Assembly: GCA_016081115.2 (NCBI GenBank)
Contig: JABTTQ020001093.1
Span: forward strand, 62,001 to 126,000
DNA from: Rehmannia glutinosa
Lineage: Eukaryota > Streptophyta > Magnoliopsida > Lamiales > Orobanchaceae
DNA: 64,000 nucleotides
Reading direction: 5' to 3'
This document shows, piece after piece, positions 22,258 through 32,555 of the stretch (its first letter is position 1; each line of letters opens with the position of its first letter). Below the pieces are notes generated by a model. It saw only the letters and a list, made by a program, of their open reading frames with translations, was not told the DNA's origin and did no database searches. The position numbers and the translations under genes are program-made.

Positions 22258-24810
22258 CATCTAAATACAAACCTTGATGTTTTCAAGTGCTTTGATAAGC
22301 CTTTTCGGTCTGAACATCCATCTTGAAAGCTCTCCGCAACAGCTATATTATGAAGAACCTAAAAAGGACAACATAGATGCATCAGTTTTAAATGAAAATC
22401 TGATATCTGATACTTAAGCTAAACATAATAAATAAATTCACTCTGCTTGTCCAATTCAACATATCTGTTGGAAGCATAAAAACTGCTTGTTTAACCAATT
22501 CAATACATCTATTGGAGGCATAGAAACTCAACAGTTCTTATACAATTTCAAGCAAATTCTTTAATAAATTTATTCTAGACTTCTAGTCGTTCACGGCTTT
22601 GTAGAGTCAAGTTAAATTGGTTATGCAACTTAATCTTCTCATTTTCCTACACCTCATAAATTAGATAGTTTAAAGCCCTTTCTAAGATAAAGGTTTTACT
22701 TCTTATTAACAACAAGAAACACGTCAACCTAGAGGCATTGGCCTCAGAAGCTTGTGTCGTGTAAATGGAGCCACTGATCCAAGTCAATCCCCCACTAAGA
22801 CACTTAAAGAAGTCTATCAAAAAGAGTACAAAAACTAAAAAAGCACGAGGAATATCCTCCATGTAGAAAAGAAACCTGAAGAAAAAATAGCCTAACAAAA
22901 ATCACACAAGAACACACCTAAGCAACCTGATGATTACCCTAAGGCCTCTCACAATCTCTGGCAGCAGAAAGTTAATGAAGGATTACTACATCCTATAAGG
23001 TCACCAGATGTCATACTTCTAAAATGATTACTGAAAATGATTATATAACACAAAAAAAAAAAAAAAAAAACTTACTCGGGAAAAGAGTTCCTTTTGAAAT
23101 AATGCACCATTCTCACCAAAATACCATACTCCAGAAAAATTACTGACATACTCTTAAATATTTAACTTACAACTTAAATTTTCTCTTCCAATCATTAACC
23201 TAGATTAAACTTTGCCTACAATGTAATTCATCAGTGTCAGAAGTAATCAGTTTTAAACATTGATATCATCCTTGTGCCAGTGATCATGAAGAGTATTGCT
23301 CAAAGTCATCTAAAAGATTCAGTATCCAGCATCATTATGCGCAAAGGAATCAAGTCTTTCTAGGGTAGAGCCATAACTCTTTATATTGTGGCAGGAGGAA
23401 AAGTCATGTACAATGTAACTGCTATCATACTTACTCTAACTCTATCCTTTTTCATTTAGTGACAACATCTAGTACTCCTTAATTCTTACTTTCAATCTGT
23501 AACATTCCCCTTTCAACCTTATTAATAAACAGGTAAGGGCCTGCCGAACCCCCCGCCTAGATACAAGAGGACCTAATTTAAAAATAAAAAAGAAAATAGA
23601 AATCTAGTTTCCACCTAGCACAAGGTGTTAATAAACTCAATTATCCACCCAAAACTGAATTTTTTAAATAATAGACCTTCTATACAAGTAACTGTCAATG
23701 GAAGTAAGGATTATACTTTTTAATAATATATCAACTCTTTGAGATGGAGTGACAACTTAACCAACCATAGCACAGGACATTTCAAATTTTCACTTGATTT
23801 TTCCTTTTGTAAGTAGTATGATTTCTGGAACACAACATATGCTTTTTCTTGCTTCATCATTAGTCATTGCCTTTCAAATATTCAGAAAATATTATTGTAT
23901 CATAAAATTACGGCCCAATAATAGTTACACCACCTCCTATACTCAAAGTTGAGACATTTGCACAAAACAAATCGATATGATAGCAAAGGGAAATTGGCAT
24001 CCTAATATAAATCACGGATTCAGATATGTCTATCCTTAATTGCAGCCCACCTAATTTCCAGATCCATTTTAAGTCAAAATATATAAAAGAACTTATTAAT
24101 TCCATCAAGAACTTGCAAATATATAAGAAATGAAGAACCTGATTAGACTCCTAGCCCTTTCGGTATAAGTAAAGCGTACAGTTTCTAAAACTGTTCTCCA
24201 CAAACCTAGCTGACTAAATCCCAACAAAAAATGGGGCAGCACCACTAGGAGAAGTAATGACGAAATCTCCTGAAAAACATCATGACCAGCGCCAAAATGC
24301 CCATGATTTTCTAAATATTTAGACCCAGAATACCTAGAAAACGAGATATATTGTAGACTTCCACAACTTGAACAATATCAACCAAAAGAAATTAATAGCC
24401 CATCACAAAAAAAAAAAAAAAAATCCAATGGAAGTTCGAAATCTGCAAGCAGCTAAAACAACAGAACTAAACAAAAGTATTTCCATTCAACCTCCACTTC
24501 AATTTACGCCAAGCATTGCACAACTAATTCTAATGAAATAGAATATAAAACTCATGAAACTATAAATTTAACTCAAACCAAGAAGTTAAACAAGAATCAT
24601 CATAAATCCATAAATTTAAAAAATTCATAAAATGTAATTGACCTTTGGATCATCCGCTTTCTTCTGCAATAACTGATTCAATATTTTCAAACATTCCACG
24701 AACTTTCCAGTCTGAAAGAGCATGGCAGCCTCCTTAGCGAGCCCTGCCGCAACCAACAGAGCGTTGTCGTCCTCCCCCACCACCACCGCAGACAAAGTAG
24801 CTGAATCCAT
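15612..24810 (-). CDS. CNOT10: CCR4-NOT complex subunit 10 (CNOT10), 6 exons
   Basis: Exons on the minus strand: 24643-24810, 22273-22358, 19229-19396, 19048-19134, 18894-18965 and 15612-17504. Together they give about 824 residues, the usual plant NOT10 size. CNOT10 is a helical-repeat scaffold that with CNOT11 docks on NOT1 in the cytoplasmic deadenylase complex. Visible landmarks are LQKKADDPK|VLHNIAVAE at the first junction, KQSEELAHASGE, AVIWYHLHEYAKSFSYL, LRICLLLLDVTLLCRNASRSA, and TPR-like helices such as YYNNLGCIYYSLGKLHTSG, GKPFHAARCFQTASLIFYNRP and LLWLRIAECCLMALEKG. Exon 2 is 86 nt where 87 would keep frame: one base appears missing near 22307. With the base missing, translation ends early in exon 3. 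The long reading frame of the last exon begins at 17504; residues before it are intron. Confidence 0.9.
18408..18805. repeat. Foldback MITE GTGTTTGG / CTTATAAG family, copy 2, in CNOT10 intron 5
   Basis: The right end, read on the minus strand, begins AAGAGGGTGTTTGGCTGAGC, and CTTATAAG and CATCTTATAAGATG units fill the interior. The left end AGTATTTGGCTAACTTATT is diverged. It is related to 321-603. Confidence 0.55.
20280..20890 (-). mobile_element. 5'-truncated LINE fragment in CNOT10 intron 2
   Basis: The minus strand encodes the C-terminal end of a plant L1-type ORF2: NWCGLCRQNPEA, a stop, DHMFLHCSF (zf-RVT cysteine/histidine pattern), then CWSVWSERNNRTFNDI and KEFNYLSVSDLSRDWR. Poly(T) on the plus strand near 20275-20300 would be the poly(A) tail. 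Only the ORF2 tail is present. It is in the same orientation as the gene. Confidence 0.7.
22220..22254. repeat. (GA)n microsatellite
   Basis: 35 bases of uninterrupted GA repeat, 18 bases before the CNOT10 exon 2 donor region, inside intron 2. Confidence 0.95.
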
Positions 24811-25199
24811 TTGCGAACGGATCGATAAAGAAAAACCCTAGCCTAGTAAAAATCCCAGTCACAGCAACTACAAAATCACATGCGAAACTGAATTTCAACT
24901 CGAAAATGTGTTAAAGAGTTGAACATACTAAACCCTAGAAATATAAATGCAGACTCATGAGGTTATGAAAAGAGCGATGATTTATATTTACACGCATATA
25001 CACATATATGTATTTATTTATCGGCGTGAGATTGTATATCGATTGCGATGCGTCGATTTAGAGAGGGGAGAGTAGAGAGATTTTGCAAATGGGGATAGAG
25101 AGAAAATCTAGCGAGAAAAGCAGGCACTTCAAAATAAATGTCTTCGACGGGGTACATTGAGGAATGAACGCTTTGGCCTTGGTTACTAAAAGGATTCAA

Positions 25200-25990
25200 T
25201 TATCCATAGAAGTACCAATATACCCTTCGTAACAAATAAGAAAACAATGTCAAATTCGTTCTATGTTTCATAGAGTATGAGCACCCTCATTTTTTGTCAC
25301 CTATTTTGTTCGCGACACTATTATACCTCTTAGATCAGGCTTTCAATTCAAAACCTCGAGGATCATTTCAAGTTTCCAGTCGATAAACTCAACAGGTATA
25401 CTTGTGCAAATGTTTCACGATTCCATGTTATCATTTTCAAATCAAGATTTATAGTTAAATGAAAATAGTCCATTATGATCATATCAGACCCAACATTCTT
25501 CCATAAACTCAAAATATCCCTTAAAATCCATACATTTCTTTGGCCAAAAACAAAGATGGGTAGGGGTGGTCACTTGCCCAGAACCGCCATTTCCGGCTCC
25601 TCATTTGGAGGAACCAGAACCAAAACCGTTGGCTCACGGTTCCGGTTCTAGTTTGGAACCTGGTTGCTCCATGGTTCTGGTTCTGTTTTAACCATAAATA
25701 TTTTGTTTATCTTTTGATAATTTTTTATTTTTTTTTAAAATGGTTTATCAGTTTCAGCTACAAAAAGAAAGGGAAATAGAGAAAAAGAGTTGGACTTAAT
25801 ATTCAATTAAGTTTTGTAGTTAATATTAATAATAATATTAAATTGTCTATATATACTATTAAAGTATAGAAGAATCAAAGTTCACGTAGTTCGCTTACAA
25901 CATTTAGTTTAAAATGTGCTCCATGTTACAGAATTTTGGGTAAGTATCTTTACTGGCTGAAATCTTATTTTCCTAGAGAATTCTTCTCTT
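25200..25990. other. CNOT10 upstream intergenic region with hAT-like end
   Basis: This is the CNOT10 5' flank. At 25560-25720 a sequence starting TAGGGGTGGTCACTTG is rich in GGAACC/GGTTCC units. TAGGGGTG is the terminal sequence of the hAT element at 32556-33820, so this looks like the left end of a related, truncated element. No right end or target duplication was found. Confidence 0.4.
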
Positions 25991-26009
25991 TATCTCGAAA
26001 AGTTCATCT

Positions 26010-26799
26010 ATAAATCATGTATAGAATTGATCTTGTCATTAAATTAAGTAGGAAAGATCCATTTGTTGAATTCTGGAAAAACTTGAATGGATACTTCACT
26101 TTGTCCATCTCTGTTAGACAAACTCGAAGTCTCCATGCTCGTCTCGTAGAAGCTTCATCTTCAGAGATTGATCTTACCAGTAATGGTGTTTCTTCAAGTG
26201 AAGCTGCCTTGATATATTTTAGGGCATTTCCATCCGGACGTCTTAGCTTGATGAAATGAAAAGCCTCATTAAAACCTTTATTTGCTGGTTTTGGATCTGC
26301 AATGATAAAATATAATTCAAAAAATCTCTTTTGGCCAAATGCGGATTATTGGCCCAAGTTTCGTAAACTGTTTCCCCAATCCAATTCGGTAATTTTGAAG
26401 TTCTGAGAATTCTAGTGCAACAGTATATATCAAAGATAAAGCTTCGAAAGTATACCATTATTGTACTTTATTTGGATGACTTCCTGGTTTCATCCGAACT
26501 CTTGAGTATTTACTTGAGATATCAATTATTGTGTTTTCTGTGTTTATACCTTTTCTTGTAACTAATTTCTCCCATCGTTGTTGATAAACATGCATCAGAG
26601 AAATCTTTAAATAGTCAATTGAACCTTTGATTTGTCTATTTGTGCCTAAGATGCAACTCTCTCCCTCTTTTACCGTAGAAGTGCTAGGTTGACTTAAAAA
26701 CTCGGATTGTGACACCGGAGCTTCAACATTCATTACAACATGTACATCCTCAAGGATTGCATCATCTGCAACACATGTAATTATGGTATTTGAATCCAT
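26010..26799 (-). pseudogene. Unassigned downstream part of pararetrovirus-like remnant
   Basis: A 113-residue frame (26458-26799) is followed by further frames to about 26010. They have acidic and hydrophobic segments but no motif I recognise. No D-S/T-G protease or YxDD polymerase motif is seen, so this is not shown to be pol. Stops and one frameshift near 26250 interrupt it. Confidence 0.35.
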
Positions 26800-26884
26800 A
26801 ACCTCTGGGTTAGAGCCTCATTCTCTAGTCGCTCCTTTTTGCATAGTAGGACATGCAGTCTGGATGAGAGGTTTTTACAGTGCT

Positions 26885-27791
26885 AAGAACAATTGGCCTT
26901 GAGCTAAGAACAATTGGCCCTTCCTCTTGCTCCGCAAGTCCAACAATTGCAATCTTTAAAACTTTCATTAGCATTGGTATGAGCTTGCCTGAAAGTTCGT
27001 CTTCCCGGAGTTCTGTTGGTGTTTCCTTGGTTAGAACCTGGTGAAGAGGCTCTATTCCTGCTAGGTGTTGGTCTTTGCCTGATTTATAACTTCAGACCTT
27101 TTGTTTTGACCAAAACCTTATGGGTCTCCATGAAATCCTACTTTTTTTTATGCTACATCCATGGCTATATGAATGAATTATCTACTTTTTTCTTTTATGG
27201 CTCAGTGGTTGACCCCCCTACAACTGTTGGGATGTCATCATCTTCGCAATATAAAGGAACCATTTTATTGATTCTTTGCAATCTCTTATAATTCCTTTAA
27301 AATGTTGTTTGATGCACCATTCATATAGCTTGGCCTTGAGGAATGACATTCTTCTGGCCACTATATCCAAGTAGTCTGCAGCCTTGTATTCCTTGATAAG
27401 CATTTCTCTCCAGAGACTTGGTATAGGCAAAGAATAAATGCAAAACTTCTTTATCATCCACCTTAGACTTCCATATGCATTCGGTGAACAACTTGATATA
27501 TTCGTCAATATGACAGATATCCTGTAACTCAAGGCAATAGAGGGTTGGTTTGTATCTTTTATTTTTCTCTTCTTCCAATTCCTCAAAATAGCTTGTGCTA
27601 ATAAAATAGATTTTAAAAAATTTTGCCATATTATCGACCATTTCTTTTAATGACTCTCCAACTATGACATTGCCTCTCATATCTGATTCAGTCATTTCCC
27701 ATGTGATCTTCACAGATCCTTCAAGACTCATTTCAAGAAATAGAATAAACCCTTCCTTTTCGAGATCGAGTGTTCCTGTCGCTATTCTCAT
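26885..27791 (-). pseudogene. Coat-protein-like region of pararetrovirus remnant
   Basis: A 156-residue frame (27321-27791) and an overlapping shifted frame (27218-27586) align in layout with caulimovirid coat proteins: a helical core (CLELQDICHIDEYIKLFTEC), then a lysine-rich segment and a basic RTPGRRTFRQ stretch leading to CNCWTCGARG (near 26925-26955), the first half of the CXCX2CX4HX4C knuckle. The His position is replaced. At least one frameshift (near 27440) and a 22-bp tandem duplication (26882-26923) break it. It is not functional as read. Confidence 0.55.
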
Positions 27792-28237
27792 GGAAAACGC
27801 CTAATAGTCAAATAAAGACTTCTTGATTTTTAAAATCTATAATATCTAGGTTTAGCATCAATCCCTATGGATGTATTAGATCGAACTACGATTTTCCATA
27901 AAGCGTATTATATATATTTGGCCTTTTGAAACACTGTCTAGTTCCTTATATAATTATATGATTTTCTCTTGTAGTAAAATCTCTAGCATGTGGCATTGGT
28001 TCCTCCACATGGTGTGAACCATAACTTTCTGCTACGTTGGGATTGACTAGTGGTGGTTGTCTTTGGTCACGAGTAAACCAAAGCTGTAGATCCATCCCCA
28101 ATATTCATCTTTAAATCTACAATTCCTAATCCCGCGAAGGATTTTGCAAGGTCATGTAGGTTTTCATGAATAATTTTCTCCATATTCATCACTTTTGGTT
28201 TGTGACAGATTTTCCTTTTATGATAACGATGAACTTT

Positions 28238-28492
28238 TCATCTTCTGTCATGCGTTGTACAACTTTGGTTGGTTTCCCAGTTTGATGTAATTAGGGTACC
28301 ATTCCGAAATTTATACGTTTTCTTTCCTCCGGATGAATTTGGTCTGTCTTCAAGATTCTTAACTCGTTTTTGAATATCATGAAGGATTTCAAGAGTCTTT
28401 TTATGATATTTGGCCATCATCTCCATCTGGTTTTGGATATGATGAACTTGTATGGGTAGATGGTTATGGCGGTTTCCATAATTCTGCACCAT
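28238..28492 (-). CDS. Small coiled-coil ORF of pararetrovirus-like remnant
   Basis: 84 residues. Heptad-like segment IQNQMEMMAKYHKKTLEIL then DIQKRVKNLEDR, followed by a short charged tail. Small coiled-coil virion-associated proteins precede the coat protein in several caulimovirid genera; position and shape fit, but sequence identity is not established. A stop lies on each side. Confidence 0.4.
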   Translation of the reverse strand: MVQNYGNRHNHLPIQVHHIQNQMEMMAKYHKKTLEILHDIQKRVKNLEDRPNSSGGKKTYKFRNGTLITSNWETNQSCTTHDRR

Positions 28493-28523
28493 TTTCTGGA
28501 CTTCTCTAAGATCTTGTAAGAAC

Positions 28524-28846
28524 TTAGATGTTCCTGAAAGTATCTCGCTCCATACCGGTTATCCTCAAGACACACATATGGTTATGGTATGGATAATGAG
28601 CCTGATACTGACCTCCGGTCAAATCATAGTACCTCAGGTTACAAATAACGTCTTGATTGTAAACTTGTAAGGTTCCACTACTTGCTCCGTCTCTAGCTGG
28701 TATCCTATATTGGTTTTCCCAATATGTGATCTTTTCTTCATGTTCTTTTTCATGTAGCGCCAAAATACAGCGATATCTCCCGTAACGTATACATCTTGGA
28801 CATTCGTCCAGATCCATTTTTTCTCAGGGAAAAATTTTCTCTCCAA
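28524..28846 (-). CDS. Small Cys-containing ORF of pararetrovirus-like remnant
   Basis: The first Met of the outer frame lies at 28846; a second frame starts at 28817 with MDLDECPRCIRYGRYRC. The CPRC...C pattern and a Tyr-rich C-terminal half are visible. I do not recognise the family. It begins about 50-75 bases after the primer-site-like sequence, where the first viral ORF would be expected. Confidence 0.35.
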
Positions 28847-28893
28847 ATTTAATTACATAAAAATAATAAATATAACTTAAAGTTCTTAAAAAA

Positions 28894-28911
28894 CATAGAC
28901 TCTGATATCCT
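28894..28911 (-). promoter_or_regulatory. Degenerate tRNA-Met primer-binding-site-like sequence
   Basis: On the minus strand AGGATATCAGAGTCTATG resembles TGGTATCAGAGCCATG, the primer site at which caulimovirid and many retrotransposon minus strands start. No LTR precedes it. Confidence 0.45.
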
Positions 28912-29616
28912 CAAAGCGCAGCGCTAGTCCAGGCAGATTCGCGGGCCAGCGCTGGCGGAGCGGGCGGGGTGAGACAGAGCGTGTCGGAGAAGAATAATGT
29001 AGGCGTCAAGAGGGTCTAGCGCTGGCGGGACTAATCGGAGTTAGGCGGTGATTTTTAGAACAATGATTTTGAGTAAAACACTTAGTCAATTAAGTCATTT
29101 ATGTAAGCAAGGGTATTCTTGATATTATGAAAATATGAAATTATCTCTGAAATTGCTTAGGTGTAAAAGTTTTTTTTTAGAAAATGTGTAAAAGTTATAG
29201 AAACAATTTTGGGAAAAATTTCAAACTTACATGACCAATTTTGCAAACTCAATACTTATGGGATCAAAATTGCAAACTATTAATAGTTACGGGACCAATT
29301 TTGCAATTTTTCCCCAAAGTTTAAGATTTGAATTTGCAAAAATAATCATTTTCTATCCAAATGGCCAAAGATGATTATATAATAATAGATTAATAGTTGA
29401 CCATCAAAACCTTTTTGGTTGATCTTGAAGAGGGGCCAAAAATTTCGTTTAACTGAGAAAATGCAGCGGCCCGAAAAAAGCTCTTGTAATTGGTTGGGGT
29501 TTTCGGCCGATTCATCTTCAGTCTACTATCAAATCTATAATTCATACTTCTAGACGGACTCTAACTTTATTGATAATTATCCAATATAATTATCAACTTA
29601 ATAATTATATTAATAT
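28912..29616. other. Intergenic, GC-rich patch then AT-rich sequence
   Basis: 28915-29040 is unusually GC-rich with AGCGCTGGCGG repeated near 28950 and 29025. Between 29180 and 29330 are repeats of the type GGGACCAATTTTGCAA, related to the element at 3600-4514. No gene is seen. Confidence 0.4.
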
Positions 29617-29633
29617 CTGATACGGGCTAGATT
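29617..29633 (+). repeat. 17-bp target duplication, left
   Basis: CTGATACGGGCTAGATT recurs at 31867-31883 as CTGATACGGGTTAGATT, with one difference. Duplications of this length are typical of LINE target-primed integration. Confidence 0.8.
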
Positions 29634-31866
29634 GAAACCTTAAGGCCGTGCCTCCATGACTTTTCCGGTGGTTTTTCCCGGCGTTGGGATACAAGCCACC
29701 AGTTATGATGTTTGCTCTATTGTTACATCTTGTTCTCCGTTGGTTTTCTCCTCTACGAGTTCTCATTTATCTTATGTGGATTTTGCGGCAAGGGTTTATT
29801 CTATGGATCCTTCGAATCTCTTACTTGGGGCTGCCATGAACTCATCAAAGGTGGTCCCCTTGGCAGCGATCCCCCCTCCTAAGGTGGTTTCAACTATGGT
29901 CCCTCCCAAGGTGGTTACAACAGTGGTCCCCTCATCTCCTTCAAAGGACAACACTCAGGCAACAGTGGTCCCCTATACAAAGTATCCTGCTATATCCTTG
30001 GATTCATCTGGTGTAATGATGCCCCATGTATGCCCTAGTCTTTGGGACCTCTCCTCAATGTCATCCGATTATGAATCGAATCCTCAACATTCGCTCATAA
30101 TACTAATGTTCAATCGATTTTGACCATTCTTTTGCTAAAATTATTTCAAGTATTCACCATAATATGGATTCAACTACGCAGCCCAATGTAATTTTACAAT
30201 ATTTTCGCATGTTGTTCTTTGGTAAATCACATTCTATCCCTAAACCTATTAGAAATGGAGATTATTATTCCGTTACTATTGATGAGAACGTTTATCAACA
30301 ACGCCTCGCCGGATTTTCCTATTCTTTGATTGGTAGGGTGATTTTAGGCAAGAATAATAAACCATAGGCGACTATCTTCGCATAAACGCTATCGAAATAT
30401 GGGGAATTAAGAATGATTGAAACTAATCCCCTTGAGTAAGGGATTTTTTTATGTCAAGTTTTTTTAATGCGCATGATCGGGCATGAGCTCAATTACGTAT
30501 TAATTGGGCGCTTAATCCGGGGACCATTCGGCTCTCTCCATGGGTCCCGGATTTCAATCCATACAAGGTACATACATCGGTGGCAAGTGTTTGGGTCCGA
30601 ATCTTCGAGCTCGGTTTGGAATACCGAGATCCTAATAACATGTTGGGGATCGCCCGGTCAATTGGGAACCGATACAAATTGACCAACGTTCCTCGATGGT
30701 TCTGCAGGACATTTCATCCGGTGTTAGTGGATATTGAATGCCGAAACCGCCGTTGGAGGAGCACATCATGGTAGAACGGATTGACCGGTGTTCCTTTGTG
30801 TCAATTACTTATGAGAAATTATCGAATTTTGTTCAAAGTGCGAACAGTGTAACGGGACATTCGACGGTTTCTTGCCGTATTACTCCCGCAGAGAACTCAA
30901 CCACTGAAAGACGCGCCTCTCCTAACCAGGGACGTCCCAGGACTTTAGCGGCACGTCCGAATTCTATGCAATAGGGTCGTTCCAGGGTCCGTAAAGTTTA
31001 TCGTTCGGTGCAGCAGGACAAGGGCAATGTCGTTGTTGACTCCAAGGGAAATACAGGTCATCAAGGTCGTGTTAAGGAGGGTGAACCTTCTCCTTCACGT
31101 ATTCACACTAAGAATTCTTTTGATGTTCTGGGTGCTGATTCAGATGATGTGGCATGTGATGATACGAATTTGGAGCACAAATTTGATAATGAGAATCGGA
31201 TTATGGCTTCGGAATATAATACTAGCAACACAGACAGAGCCATGGTTCCTTATCAACCGCATGCAACAAATTTGGATGAACATGGACATGCTAATTTGCA
31301 ACGTGGAATGAAAATAGTTTCAAATAGCATTCCTTTTAATTTATGTCCATAGCTCCAATGATCCTTCCGAGGGGTTCAAGGCTATGGCCATTGCTGCCCG
31401 GAAACGTTGGTCAGATATGGCGGATAAAGACGGTCAATATGATGCAGACAAATTGGAAGCTTTAAAGACCAAGTTAGGCGACTCTTTATCTGCTCCGATT
31501 GTCCTTCACTCAAGTGATTCGTCAGAAGCTATGAACGCTCTGACAATTGTGGCTGGAGGATCATGGGCCGATATTCCACATGATACATCAGACCATCAGC
31601 AGGATACTCAAGCACGTGCAAAACAAACGCATGACAATGTCTTTCGAAAATCCTCTAGAAATAAACGCCATCATTTCGATTTGAGATTTTAAGTTATTTA
31701 TGTTGTTTCTTTTATGGGGTACTCTTTTTCCTATCAAAGGTTTTTCCAATGAGTTTTACTTTGGTAGGTTTTAACGAGACCCATTTTTTTAAAAAAGCTT
31801 GTCGCTTCATTGTGCTTAAGACTATATTTTCTTTTTTAATAATATTTTGCATTTATTAAAAAAAAC
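29634..31866 (+). mobile_element. LINE copy carrying ORF1 only, with poly(A) and target duplications
   Basis: A 2.2-kb insertion lies between 17-bp duplications. It holds a decayed ORF1 and then a LINE-type 3' end (GGTTTTTCCAATGAG and GGTTTTAACGAGACCC) and A-rich tail near 31855-31865. No part of ORF2 (endonuclease, reverse transcriptase) is present, although an ordinary truncated LINE would lose its 5' side and keep ORF2. An internal deletion of the parent, or an ORF1-only non-autonomous lineage, would explain this. Confidence 0.75.
29656..31692 (+). pseudogene. LINE ORF1, DUF4283/zf-CCHC_4 type, broken
   Basis: Plant L1-type ORF1 proteins bind the element RNA. Pieces visible in order: an N-terminal Ser/Pro/Val-rich part with repeated PPKVV units (29656-30123); IPKPIRNGDYYSVTIDEN (about 30240); VWVRIFELGLEYRDPN and LGIARSIGNRYKL (30588-30690), the DUF4283 signature; VERIDRCSFVSITYEKLSNF (30770-30830), which leads into the CCHC_4 knuckle, here degraded; and a C-terminal end with GGSWADIPHDTSDHQ, stopping at 31692. 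Several stops and shifts occur, for instance at 30121 and 30367. Confidence 0.75.
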
Positions 31867-31883
31867 CTGATACGGGTTAGATT

Positions 31884-32547
31884 TGTCATATTAAATAGGA
31901 TCAATATGAATGTGAGGTATGCGACCCAAAATGAATAAGTAACCTATACCCATGTGCTAGCTAGTGTTTTAGCTTGACTTCATAAACATGCAATCATATT
32001 AATTACCATCATTTATGGTGAAAGATCATAATTCAAAAGATTACTTCAATCAAAATAGCAGAGATAGCACTACATACAAGTGTGCCTTACTTTCACAATA
32101 CATTTAATTATTGAATCACATAAAATGATACTGGAATGGACTTCTATATATATTCACTAGAAGTTCTTATTACTAACTTTTATTTCAAGAAAATAAGAAT
32201 TTTAATGTCTATAATCGACAAGACTTCGCGAGAGGTTCGGCATAGAAGCAAGCCCGACAACTATAGCAAATTTTGAAAATTAAATTATGGACAGATCTAA
32301 TATAGGGGACCCTTTTATGCATCCTGTTTGGGGGAAAAACCACCGTTAGATCCGGTAGACTGCATCCTAACCGCACATGTAATGATGATGCATGTGCTCA
32401 GCCTCCTAAACTATATATGCTCTTGTATAATATCATCTATACGTTTTGATAATATAAATAAATAATTAATTGGATGAAATGTTGTCAGGCTTTTTAATAG
32501 GCCAATATTCCTCTCGGGATTGGTGGAAAAAGACTTGTAATTCTCCT
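31884..32547. other. MIR396a upstream region, distal part
   Basis: No ORF. This is the sequence that, before the hAT insertion, lay immediately upstream of MIR396a. GGCCAATATT, a CCAAT-type box, lies at about 32501-32510, roughly 40-50 bases before the TATAAATA at 32547. Confidence 0.45.
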
Positions 32548-32554
32548 ATAAATA
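32547..32554 (+). promoter_or_regulatory. Candidate MIR396a TATA box, separated by hAT insertion
   Basis: CTCCTATAAATAC is a canonical plant TATA box. Removing the hAT element and one 8-bp duplication places it about 150-180 bases before the MIR396a hairpin. The 8-bp target duplication ATAAATAC lies inside it. A second, weaker copy TAATAAATAC remains on the hairpin side at 33819-33828. Confidence 0.5.
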
Positions 32555-32555
32555 C

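Larger units (their letters stand above)
26000..28911 (-). mobile_element. Endogenous pararetrovirus (Caulimoviridae-like) remnant
   Basis: Minus-strand pieces in order: a degenerate tRNA-Met primer site (28894-28911), a small Cys-containing ORF, a coiled-coil ORF, a coat-protein-like region ending in a CCHC-type knuckle, then an unassigned region to about 26010. Frames are broken by stops and shifts. No movement protein, protease or reverse transcriptase could be recognised, so it is an incomplete, inactive insertion. No LTRs are visible, which argues against a retrotransposon. The family call rests on the coat-protein and primer-site likeness; the genus is open. Confidence 0.55.
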
